A stretch of 64,000 bases of DNA from positions 9,210,001 through 9,274,000 of the forward strand of contig CP141135.1 of assembly GCA_035236585.1 (NCBI GenBank), in the 5' to 3' direction. This document shows, one piece after another, positions 23,483-33,712 of this stretch. A program made the position numbers and the translations under genes. Positions within the stretch are counted from its first letter, which is position 1. Every line of letters starts with the position of its first letter. The notes under the pieces are model-generated. The model saw only the letters and a list, made by a program, of their open reading frames with translations, did no database searches and was not told where the DNA came from. The stretch comes from Warburgia ugandensis. Its lineage: Eukaryota; Streptophyta; Magnoliopsida; Canellales; Canellaceae.

Positions 23483-23669
23483 TTCAGAAAATAACTACTA
23501 GCTAACAGGTCTCCAAAATTTATATCTGATAGCTGCTATGCGTAAAAAAATTTAAAATCCCAATTTTACACATAGCTAAATGGATTAAAATGACTTAGTT
23601 GCTTTAACTCTCGTGACAAAACCTTTTCTTATCCGTTCTATCATCATCATCATCAAGACCTTATCCCAA

Positions 23670-26600
23670 TTAGGGGTCGGCCACATGAATCTTATTCCTC
23701 CATTTCACTCTATTAAATATCATGGCTTCATTTAGTCCCAAAGTTTTTAGGTCTTTCTTTACCACTTCTATTCACGTTCTTTTGGGCCTTCCCCTTGCCC
23801 TTTTAGAACCTTCAACTTGTATTGCCTCATTCTTTCTAACTGGTGCCGTTGTTGGTCTCCTTTGAACATGTCCAAACCATCTAAGTCTAATCTCCCTCAT
23901 CTTGTTACCTATTGGTGCTATTCCTAAATTTTCTCTAATATTTTCATTTCTAATTCTATCCTTTCTTGTCTTACCACTCATGCATCTCAACATCCTCATT
24001 TCTGCGACACTCATCCTATGAGTATGATGTTCCTTAACTGCCCAACACTCTGATCCATAGAGCATGGCCGGCCTTATAACCATCCTATAGAATTTTTCCT
24101 TTAGTTTGAGTGGCACCCGCTGATCACATAAAACACCTGATGCACATCTCCATTTGTTCCAACCTGCTTGGATTCTCTGGGTAACCTCCCTCTCAATCTC
24201 TCCACTCTTATGGATCAATGATCCTAAGTATCGAAAGTGGTCTCTTATGGAGACCTCTTGGTTATCAATCTTGACTGGTGTTCCACTCCTACTCTCTTTG
24301 CTAAAATTACATTCCATATATTCTGTCTTAGTTCAGCTAATTTTAAATCTTTCCGATTCTAATGCTTCTTTCCATAACTCTAGCTTTATGTTTACACCCT
24401 TCCTTGTCTCATCAAGTAGGACTATATCATTTGCAAATAGCATGCACCAGGGAATCTCCTCATATAGATGTTTTGTTAACTCATCCATAACTAATGTGAA
24501 AAGGTATGGACTTAATGCCGATCCTTGGTGCAATCCGACAATGACAGGAAAATCACTAGTCACACCATTAGCGGTCTTAACATTTGTTACTGCTCCCTCA
24601 TACATATCTTTAATTATGTCTATATACCCTTGAGAAACCCCTTTACCACCTAACACCCTCCATATTAACTCTCTAGGGACTCTATCATAAGCTTTCTCTA
24701 AGTCGATAAAGACCATGTGCAGGTCTTTTCTCCTCTCCCTATATTTCTCTACTAATTGTCTTAGTAAGAAAATAGCTTCCATGGTAGACCTCCCAGGCAT
24801 GAAACCAAACTGATTCTCTGATACACTTGTTTCATATCGTAGCCTCTTCTCAATCACTCTTTCAAAAAGTTTCATAGTGTGGCTCATAAGTTTGATCCCT
24901 CGATAATTAGTGCTGCTCTGAATGTCTCCTTTATTCTTATAGATTGGTACAATAGAGCTTTTCCTCCACTCATCAGGCATTTTCTTTGATTTTATAATCT
25001 TGTTAAACAACTTCGTCAACCAAACTACCCCAATATCTCCCACATGCTTCCAACCCTCTATTGGTATACCATCAGGCCCCATGGCCATTCTTGATTTCAT
25101 CTTTCTCAAGGCCTCTTTTACTTCAAGTATTCTAATCCTACATTCATATCTATAATATCCAATGTTATTTAGATTTATAGTATTTTCAATCCCTATATTC
25201 TCAGGGCCATTGTCATTTAACAAATTTTGAAAGTATATTTCCCACCTTTGTTTGATTTCATCATCTTTGACTAATACCCTTTGATCATCGCTTCTAATGC
25301 ACCAACATGCTCTAAGTCCTTACCCTTCTGTTCTCTTACTTTTGCAAGTTTAAACACATCTTTCTCACCTTCTCTTGTTCCTAGTCTATTATAGAGCTCA
25401 TCATATGCTTTAAGTTTAGCCTCACTTACTATTCTCTTAGCAATGTTTTTAGTATTCTTATATTGTTCATAGTTTTCATTATTTCTAATCTTCTGCCATG
25501 CTTTAAAACACATTAGTTTTTCTTTAATAGCTTTTTGCACTGTTTCATTCCACCATCATGTTTCCTTTGTTAATAGCTTTTTACCTTTAAATACTCCGAA
25601 GACATCTTTTGCCACTTTCTTAATGGACTCAACCATATTAGACCACATGGTATTTACTTCTGTTTCATAGTTCTAATTTTCTTCTACCATCAACTTATTT
25701 TTGAATGAGGTTATTTTCTCTCCTTTTAAGTTCCACCACTTAGTTTTTGGATGTGTATTAAGTTCAGTTCTTTTACTCCATCTTCTGATATGAATATCCA
25801 TAACTATTAACATATGTTGTGAGGTTAGACTCCACTTATATCACCTTACAATCCTTACATATAAATCGTTCATTATTCCTAAGTAGAAAAAAGTCTATTT
25901 GACTTTTATGAAGTCCACTTTTAAAGGTTATTAAGTGTTCATCTCTCTTGTTAAAGAGTGTATTTGCAATGGATAGGTTATATGACAAAGCAAAATCGAG
26001 GATATTCTCCCCCATCTCGTTTCGTTCACATATACCATACCCTCAGTGTATTCTATCATATCCTTCCTTATCTTTTCCTACATAGTCATTTAAGTATGCT
26101 CCTATAAATATCCCCTTAGTGTTGAGAATTTCTTACATGACTCTCTCCATATCTTCTCAAAACTGTCTCTTAATTATATCTTGTAACCCTACTTGTAGTG
26201 CATATGCACTTATAATATTTATAATCTGCTCTCCTAGAATCATCATTATTATTATAATTCTATCATTGATTCTTTTAACGTTCGCAACTTTATCCTTTAA
26301 TTCCTTATCCACTATTATTCCTACGTCATTTCTATTATTTTCCTTTCCTACGTACCATAATTTATACCTATCTATTTCTCTAGCTTTAGCCCATTTCCAC
26401 TTGGTTTCTTGGATACAAGCGATGTTGACTCTCCTATGTTTCATCGTGTCTACTAACTCCAAACTCTTACCTATCAGTGTCCCTATATTCCATGTAGCGA
26501 TGCGAATCTTATGTTTTGGAGATACCCTATTTACTATCGCCTTTCTCGACCTCCATGGTATGAACCAATGTCCACTTTTCACTATACCTGGGTTTTGATG

Positions 26601-26795
26601 CAACGTGTCGCTTCCAAGGGGACACTCTAGCAGCCCTTGCCCATTTTTCATTACACCCGGGATCCGATGTAGCGCGTCGCTTCTGGGAGAACGCCCTAGC
26701 AACCCTTGCCTATTTTTCACCACATCCGGCATCCGATGCAACGCGTCACTTATGGGGAACACCCTAACTTGAGCGAATGTCAATTTTCGATTCAT
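23670..26795 (-). pseudogene. RTE-A ORF: N-terminal repeats, endonuclease, reverse transcriptase (broken)
   Basis: Begins MNRKLTFAQVRVFPISDALH. It has three tandem units of about 23 residues (SDALHRMPDVVKNRQGLL and two variants), then an APE-type endonuclease (KIRIATWNIGTL, CIQETKW). RT follows in 25223-24333: GPDGIPIEGWKH, YRGIKLMSHTMKLFERVIE, FMPGRSTMEAIFLLRQLV, FIDLEKAYDRVPR, HQGSALSPYLF and the active-site box FANDIVLL. It ends RLRWFGHVQRRPTTAP, IHVADP. Stops between 26156 and 25541, at about 24330, and a W-to-stop near 23770 inactivate it. The second catalytic box normally reads FADD; here the first Asp codon is Asn (24429-24431). Confidence 0.92.
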
Positions 26796-26819
26796 GTCAT
26801 GTTGGGGTTGCCATTGTTT

Positions 26820-27165
26820 TTAAAAAGCTGAAGATGATTTTTATTAAAATCATCTTCAACTTCACCCTTGCCAGCTGGCTACCTGACGCAAGGGTGGCCA
26901 TATTTTAAGAAGCTGAAGATGATTTTCATTTCTTCCTCACAAACTAATATACAAATGCATATTTATTTGTAAGAAAGAAATAATAGAATCATCTTCAACT
27001 TCCCCCTTGCTGGCTAGCTACCTGACATAAGGGTTGCCATCTTTTCAGAAGCTGGAGATGATTTTCATTTCTTCCTCACAAACTAATATACAAATACATA
27101 TTCATTTGTAAGAAAGAAATGATAGAATCATCTTCAACTTCCCCCTTGCTGGCTGGCATCAGATG
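26820..27165 (-). repeat. RTE-A 5' UTR tandem repeats with inverted-repeat arms
   Basis: Two full units of roughly 125 bp (about 26920-27046 and 27047-27165) and a shorter unit (26824-26919). Each begins gaagct(g)agatgatttt and carries aatcatcttcaacttc in opposite orientation, so each unit folds back. In the short unit the middle is lost, leaving a perfect 12-bp stem (gaagatgatttt / aaaatcatcttc) with a 4-nt loop. Confidence 0.8.
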
Positions 27166-27233
27166 CAAGACCCTCCTCCTTTTTTATCCGGGCTTGGGAC
27201 CGGCATTGGCGGAGTTTTTTCTTATCCGTTCTA

Positions 27234-28599
27234 TGTTAGGATGTAAACCCACATATTCGATAACCTAAATTATGTCGTAGGGTGTAAGCGTACAAGCCAT
27301 ATCCACATTTTAACAAAATCCTAACCATTATAAGCCTTTAAGTATAGCTTTTAAATGTAACGGTGTAAATTAAATAAAAGCTATGGTCCACAAATTTAAG
27401 GCTTTGGAAGCACGGCGTGTTGTTTGTATCATAGACAACCCATTTCCAATCACACACAAATTCCTAAGTTCACCCTCTTAATTTATCAAGGGCAGCGAGG
27501 CTTGCGCCCATGGTTTCTTCTCGTTAGACTCTCAGTAAATGGCATGAAGCGGCTATAACTCAAGGTGTACACAGATTTCTGAGGATCCAAACTATTTAAA
27601 ATTTTGCGTTTTGAGTTTGATAGTCACACTCCAAAACTCCCAACCACTCACTCGATGATCGCAGATACTGTCTTCATAAACTAAAAATGGATGTTCAGAA
27701 TTTTTACCATCTATTTTGCAACTGAGAGAACCAACTGGTAGAACGATCTAAGGGATGAGGATTTTGAAGCATGGCCTATTTTGGTTAAAGGTGAATAATT
27801 CAGATCTTCAAAAGTCTAGGTTCACATCGAGCTCATAGTCACTCACACCATTTAGATGAGGGGCTTGCGAGATAAAATAAGGCGCACATATATCAATACC
27901 TTTATCAACCTTGAAGATCAGAACGTATTTTTATCATTCAAGAATAAAATGTTGTTTGATCCTCAACGGAGGAAATAAGAAGGGAAACCCAAAAGGGACG
28001 ATTTCTCTGTGCCAAACGGAGAGAGAGGAGAATAGTGGACACGAGTTGCAGGGAGAGGAAGAGAGTTTCAGAAGCATTGAACATAGAAAGTTCATAAAGC
28101 CGTGTCTAACTAATCAGTGTTAAGTTTGGGATTTCATAGAAAATAGATACGTCAGCTAAGATAGTTCATAAACAGTGTCAAATCAAGGGACCTCCGGACA
28201 ACGATATTTTAAGATCATGCCTTTTTTTTTTTAATGGTAGACACAGGCACTCTCACACACAAACACCTTTGAGCCATACAATAACAAAATCAATCCTTAT
28301 TAGCCATTACGAGACAGTTAGGGATCACTTAGGCAATAAAATCTCATGAGGCACCTTTTTAGCTAAAATCCGTGATGGCAAATATGAGGTTCAATCTTCA
28401 GATAGTGCTGGAATTTGGGGCTTAAAGTCATTCCAGAAACAAGAAATATAGTTGGCCTATTGAATAAGTGGGGGCCATTTTGTGTTTTCACATTTATCAT
28501 TCAACTGCCGGCATTTGGCATCCACTAAATAGCAGAAGCAAACGGCACATGAAGAGTCAGAAATTCTCAGTTGATCTATCTAACAAATCAAGGACATCA
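27234..28599. other. Intergenic and upstream region of GDSL gene 1
   Basis: No coding relic recognised. An upstream in-frame ATG at 28468 (and another at 28549) precedes the chosen start of GDSL gene 1, but the residues between them do not resemble a family N-terminus. No convincing TATA box was found. Confidence 0.4.
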
Positions 28600-30347
28600 A
28601 TGCAGATCTTCTACTTCCTATCAGCTTCGTCCTCCATTCTGTTTTTCCTTGTTCTTCTCCGTCAGATATTCTCAGCTGAAGCTCTAGATCCTAAGAATGG
28701 CAGTGTAGTGCCAGCATTTATAGTGTTCGGAGACTCTATTGTGGATCCAGGCAACAACAATAACAACCTTGCCGTAGCCAAATGCAATTTTCCTCCGTAT
28801 GGCAGGGACTTTATACAACACCAACCAACGGGAAGATTCAGTAATGGAAAAATCCCCTCAGACTTGATAGGTATGGCAAAACTTCTGTAGACTGTAATCC
28901 ATCTCCATCTTTGAATATTCATCCATCTCCTGCAAGTACAACTCTTCTCTCTAGTAATACGCACACAGGCGAATTGAAGCCAAAATCAATGGCAATGTCT
29001 TTGTTTGGTTCATCCTCCTCTCTCTGCCGTAATTGGGGCAGAGGTAAACACGGTTGAGGTCAGAATTAACCCAAAAGTCTTACTTCAGTTAAGCCTTCCG
29101 TCAACTGAATTTTCACGGTAACTGTTGCAATTTCCAAAGAGCTCTGAGCAAGAAAAAAGTAGCTCGTGCTGATGTATACTACCAATACACAAGATGCATT
29201 ACATTAACTTTCTAGACATAGAGATATGCGGGCTTAAAGCTGCAGAATATATATATCTCATGCTTTCATGCTGGCTTACGGCTGCAGTGTGTATTCTGTG
29301 TCTACATACAGAATACTATATATACACCAATACTGAGGCTAAAAGTACCAGCCGGTCCAATTTTTGTTGATTCAAATAATTTATCAGCTGGGTCACGCTT
29401 CTAGACAGGCCATAACCCAATCTCCCATTCGATGATCTAATCCATTGTTGTTTGATAAATTATGCTGGCTTATCATTGGATCTAAAAGCTTAAGCTGATA
29501 GAAAGTGGACCAATACATTTTAATATATCTATCACAGCACACTGAATGGACACTTTTTAGGCTCTTGTACTTGTCCTAAATGCAATCTCATCTAACTCAA
29601 ATTGGAAATTGATATGCGGTCTCAGGATCCAAACCCATGATCTTTTGGTTAAAGAGACACTGATTCTGTAATACAGTGTTGGTTTACAATTCGGCCCGAA
29701 AGGTTAAGCTGATCGTAGCCTTTGTTAATGCTGTGTAAAATGAATGCCCGAAAAAAAATAAAATTTTAAAATTGGTGAGCAATCAAGGGGGCTGGAGAAG
29801 TTAATTCATGGCTTTGTAAGAAGGGACAACGTGCCATATGAATGATTCGGCCCTAAAGACGAGCCTATTTGTAGTATAGTCACCGTCGTAAACCATATAG
29901 CAATTACTTACCGTCCCATCAAAACATAAATACACAATCAGTGCATACCCATTGAAAAATCATACTCAGATGATTTTTATCGTGCAAATATTTGTATTAA
30001 AAAAATATGCATGTTTGGCCCATTTCTTTCATATTTTTTAGTGATTCAAGCCCTTCATTTTATTTGGCCTGGCCTAGGTACCAAACATCTCATCTAGGGA
30101 TGCAAGTAATACCTTGTTTAATTTAATCCTTTTATCTAGGCTTTTGTCATCTGAAATTAGATGATGTAACTCAAAAATAATTCCAAACCATCTATTTTAG
30201 TACTGCAATAACAAGTCTTAGAGGAATTAAGTAGTCGAGATGTTTGGTAGCTGGACTATCTGGGACAAGCCAGATTCAATAAACAGATTGGATCACCGAA
30301 AAATTAAAAGGGTCTAACAGGCATATTTTTTCAATACATAGCTTTGC

Positions 30348-30445
<98 letters not shown>

Positions 30446-32150
30446 CTCCAGTTCATGATGCATACCTAAATCTGGAAAAAAACAGCACATCATCTATGCA
30501 CATAGCACATAGATATATACATAGATTAATCACGGGTTTTGGCTGCTTTATAGCATCTGCATTGGGAATAAAGGAGCTTTTGCCTGCATATCTGGATCCA
30601 AAACTGAGCCCCAACGACCTACTTACTGGTGTAAACTTCGCTTCAGGTGGTGCAGGTTACGATACTCTCACCTCACGAATTGCGGTACCATTCAAGCTCA
30701 ATTTTCTAGCACACATCTTCATTTCTCTGTTAAAAATTTCTTTTTCTCCTACATCTTATTCTCCGGTTTTTGTTATTTCAGTCTGCTATATCTCTGGACA
30801 ATCAGTTAGAACTATTCAAAGAGTACATAGTGAAGCTGGAAACAATTGCCGGAGAAGATACAACGAGCACTATCATTGCAGATAGTCTTTACTTGACCTT
30901 TGTCGGGGCCAATGATATTCTAAATACTTACTACATTGCGAGAAGAATCCAATATGACTGGCCTTCTTACATCCGCTTTTTGGTTCAATCAGCTTCTCGT
31001 TTTTATCGGGTAAGTTTTGCACTTCATTACTGACTTTCTTACTGACAACTGATGCTTAGAGGCTGTTTGGAATCTAGGCAGTTATCCACGGATTGGCTTA
31101 TCTAAGTAATATACTTTTTCCTGGAAAATTGCTCGCCATTATCATATTTCCTTCCCTACTTTGAGACATTCAACATCAAGGTACAGGATTGTTATCCATG
31201 GATAAGCCTTTCCAAGGATAACACTTCGGTACGTGCCAAACAGTGCCTGTAATTCTTTTATGTATTGATCTTCCTATTATGATGGTTTTAGAAAATTCTT
31301 CGATCAGCTAGCTTTTACTGTTAGGGAACTCTAATACCACTTAAGTTCCGAAGTTTTATATCGTGGTCGGAAGGCATAAAGTGCAACTTAACTCTGGCAG
31401 CTAAATGTGCATGTGGACCTTCTCCCAACCCATCTTCTCAGGAACTATACAATCTAGGAGCCCGAAAGATCGCTGTCGTGGGGATTCCACCTGTAGGATG
31501 TGTTCCTGCTCAGAGAACCATCTTTGGAGGAGCTAGTAGAAATTGTCATTCTGCTTGTAATCTTGCAGCAATCAAGCTCAACTTGGAGCTTTCCAAGGGA
31601 ACGAAAGCGCTTACCGCCGAACTTCCCGGATCAAGAATTGCCCATGTCGACATTTATGATGTCGTGCTCAACCTTATTCAACATCCCTCTGATTATGGTA
31701 ATTTCATCAACTTAATCATCATCGCTTTGAAGAAATTATGTGATGGTGTCTTGATCAGTTGATCATATTGCATCGTAGACATATTTATGGTTGCAAGTAT
31801 GACTGGGAACCTTTTCAGTGAACTAGATCATTCATCTTCAGGTCGTGTTATTACAATTCATGAAATCAAAGGCTAGACAGTGAAACAGTTTATTAATTAT
31901 CTTTTGGAAGTTGATTCGTTTATCTAACTTACTGAATTTTTTTGAGCTGATTTTAGGATTCACGGAGACGAGCAAAGGATGTTGTGGTACGGGGACTCTC
32001 GAGGCTGCAGCTCTGTGCAACGAATTGACCCCAGATACATGCAGTGATGCTTCCAAATATGTTTTCTGGGATAGTTTTCACCCCACAGAGACAGCTTACA
32101 AAATCATTGTAGAAAAAATTGTTCAAGAAGACATTCCTCGTATAATCTAA
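28600..32150 (+). CDS. GDSL esterase/lipase (EXL-like), gene 1
   Basis: Five exons: 28600-28870, 30554-30684, 30782-31009, 31442-31697 and 31957-32150 (TAA), giving 359 aa, normal for the family. Start 28600 is chosen because [20 protein letters not shown] gives a clean signal peptide. Block [13 protein letters not shown] carries the nucleophile Ser46. Block II is [12 protein letters not shown]. Block [11 protein letters not shown] carries Asn178. Block V WDSFHP carries Asp334 and His337. All catalytic and oxyanion residues are present, so an active secreted SGNH hydrolase of lipid or acyl esters is likely. The substrate is unknown. The exon plan and [13 protein letters not shown] place it with EXTRACELLULAR LIPASE-type GDSL proteins. 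Gene 2 at 55746 is its paralogue. Intron 1 (1.7 kb) holds a long AG microsatellite and intron 3 a MITE-like element. Confidence 0.93.
30350..30442. repeat. (AG)n microsatellite in GDSL1 intron 1
   Basis: About 46 uninterrupted AG units, roughly 110 bp upstream of exon 2. Length is likely variable between individuals (inference). Confidence 0.97.
31060..31248. mobile_element. MITE-like inverted-repeat element in GDSL1 intron 3
   Basis: Starts aggctgtttgg and ends ccaaacagtgcct. Inside lies a second inverted pair (gttatccacgg near the left; ccatggataagcc and ggataac near the right). The CTGTTTGG-type terminus is typical of hAT or Tourist-like MITEs. No certain target duplication was found, so the superfamily is open. 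Confidence 0.5.
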
Positions 32151-33140
32151 GCATAGTTCTTTTCACTCGTTCTCTTTGGAAATGCACAATACATTTGAAT
32201 AATCAAATAATCGTTCTAAGTTACCAGCTACATTTTATGTTGATTGACACGAAACTAGGGTCAAGATTTGCATCATTCGGTTAATGTGATTAAAATAATC
32301 CGGCACATGGTATAGTCATATGAAATATCCGGCATAAAAATGGAGTAATCTGATCAGGAACACACTAATGAATCTGCATTAGAAGCTTCCACTAACTTCA
32401 TTTTATGTTTTGCAAAAAATGACAAGGATTGCTTGCTCAGAGAAGATGTAGTTTTTGGGCCCACGTGTACCACATTGGCATTGGATCCAATGCATAAATT
32501 TGGCAGATAATGACGGCTCCATCCCATAGAGATTGATTTTTTTTTTAATTGGATATTGCTAGACCGTTCATCCAAATTGCATTTGCAAGGAAAAAGTGAA
32601 CCACTGGTTTCTGGTCAATTATAGCATGCAGCTGAAGTATCCGTTTGGCACGAGATCCGACAAATGCCATGTAGGCTCGCTGTCATGCAAGTTTATTGGT
32701 AAGGATATACTCTTATATGTTTTGTGTCTGAACGCAGAAAGTGTACTTCTTGATTGGGAAAGTGCTTTGCTTTGGAGCGAACTCTATGTTACGCACTTCA
32801 AATTCGAAGCTGAGAATAAATCATTCCTCCGGAAGGCAAATATTCTCCAAAGTATGAAATCTTCGGTTGTGGCGGAAATGGGGAAAAATGAGCAACACTG
32901 AACTTTAAGTATAGATTTCCAATTAATATGCAGACAATATTTGAGAATTGTGTGAACTTATTCTAAATTTGCATTTACATCAATAAGTTTGTGTTTAATT
33001 TTGTATCAAGTAGGGGTCCTGTCATCATTAGGAAACCCACCTAGGAGGCCTGGCCCAGGACCATCCATAGTAAGAGAACAAGAAATCGTGGAAAGGTGTT
33101 GCTTCTTTGTCTTTCTCATCGGGTTGATTGACCCAATCAT
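32151..33140. other. GDSL1 3' flank, no gene seen
   Basis: Downstream of the GDSL1 stop. A stretch at 32596-32901 is open for 101 codons but shows no recognisable domain and no codon pattern like the genes here; it is taken as chance. Confidence 0.45.
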
Positions 33141-33693
33141 TGTTGCGGATGCACAGCTTTGATACCACTGTTGCAATGTGCAGCTTTAATGCCACTGTTG
33201 CGAACAGATCTAGCTATTTGTTCAGATCAGTCTACCAAATTAGATGATCTAAATGAGGACACAATCATACACATGGATAACAACCAGATTAATGTGGTTC
33301 GGCCTAGATCTGGCCTACGTCCACGGGAAAAGAGAAATTACTCACTAGATTGAATCAGAATACAATGGAGGAGGAGGAGGATCACAGCCAGATCCTCACT
33401 TGACTCTACTCTCTCTCATACTCTTTCTCTCTTTAGATCAATTGATCTGTTTCTTACACCTATTATTTAGTAGCGATCAGATCTCCCCTATTTATGGGGT
33501 GCAGATGATTCGATTGTCAAGATCTGCAGCACAGCAGATCTTGACAAATCCACAAATTTAGTTTCCTAATTTGGCTGTTCATTCAATGCCGAATTTTGAC
33601 TGTGCTGATTTCCAATTTTACTGCACTGATTCTTGACTTTCAATTGCTGTGTTTCGACTTTGCAGATGTCTCCACATGGGTATGGACCCATCA
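33141..33693 (-). repeat. Copia-2 3' LTR with an extra terminal unit
   Basis: Plus-strand start tgttgcggatgc, end ggacccatca. Compared with the 5' LTR it holds an additional unit at 33141-33168 that contains gctttgatacca (33156-33167), the complement of a PBS-like TGGTATCAAAGC. TATA-like box at about 33489-33496 (cataaata on the minus strand). Confidence 0.85.
33514..33547 (-). promoter_or_regulatory. U3 inverted repeat, Copia-2 3' LTR
   Basis: Perfect 14-bp arms ttgtcaagatctgc (33514-33527) and gcagatcttgacaa (33534-33547), spacer agcaca. It lies on the upstream side of the TATA box in element orientation. Confidence 0.6.
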
Positions 33694-33712
33694 ATTCTCC
33701 CTCTCCATACCT
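33694..33712 (-). other. Polypurine tract, Copia-2
   Basis: On the minus strand ggtatggagagggagaat directly precedes the 3' LTR (TGATGGGTCC), equivalent to the PPT of Copia-1. Confidence 0.75.

Larger units (their letters stand above)
23624..27233 (-). mobile_element. Full-length RTE-clade LINE (RTE-A) with 17-bp TSD
   Basis: The element runs from 27216 (5') to 23641 (3') on the minus strand. The perfect 17-bp duplication ttttcttatccgttcta lies at 23624-23640 and 27217-27233. Parts in order: 5' UTR with hairpin-bearing tandem repeats (26796-27216), one ORF with endonuclease and RT (26795 to stop 23670-23672), a 3' UTR of under 30 bp, and a (TGA)n tail (plus-strand tcatcatcatcatca), as expected for RTE elements, which end in short microsatellites and not poly-A. 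Confidence 0.95.

Noticed and set aside
24154-24633. Plus-strand open frame of 159 codons (and 26119-26598)
   Set aside because: Antisense shadows of the RTE ORF, with a hydrophobic low-complexity translation.
28468-28599. Longer N-terminus for GDSL1 from an upstream ATG
   Set aside because: It would place 44 residues of polar, unrelated sequence before the signal peptide; the ATG at 28600 fits the family.
32596-32901. Open frame of 101 codons downstream of GDSL1
   Set aside because: No recognisable domain, no splice-linked neighbours and no conservation evidence available; consistent with chance.
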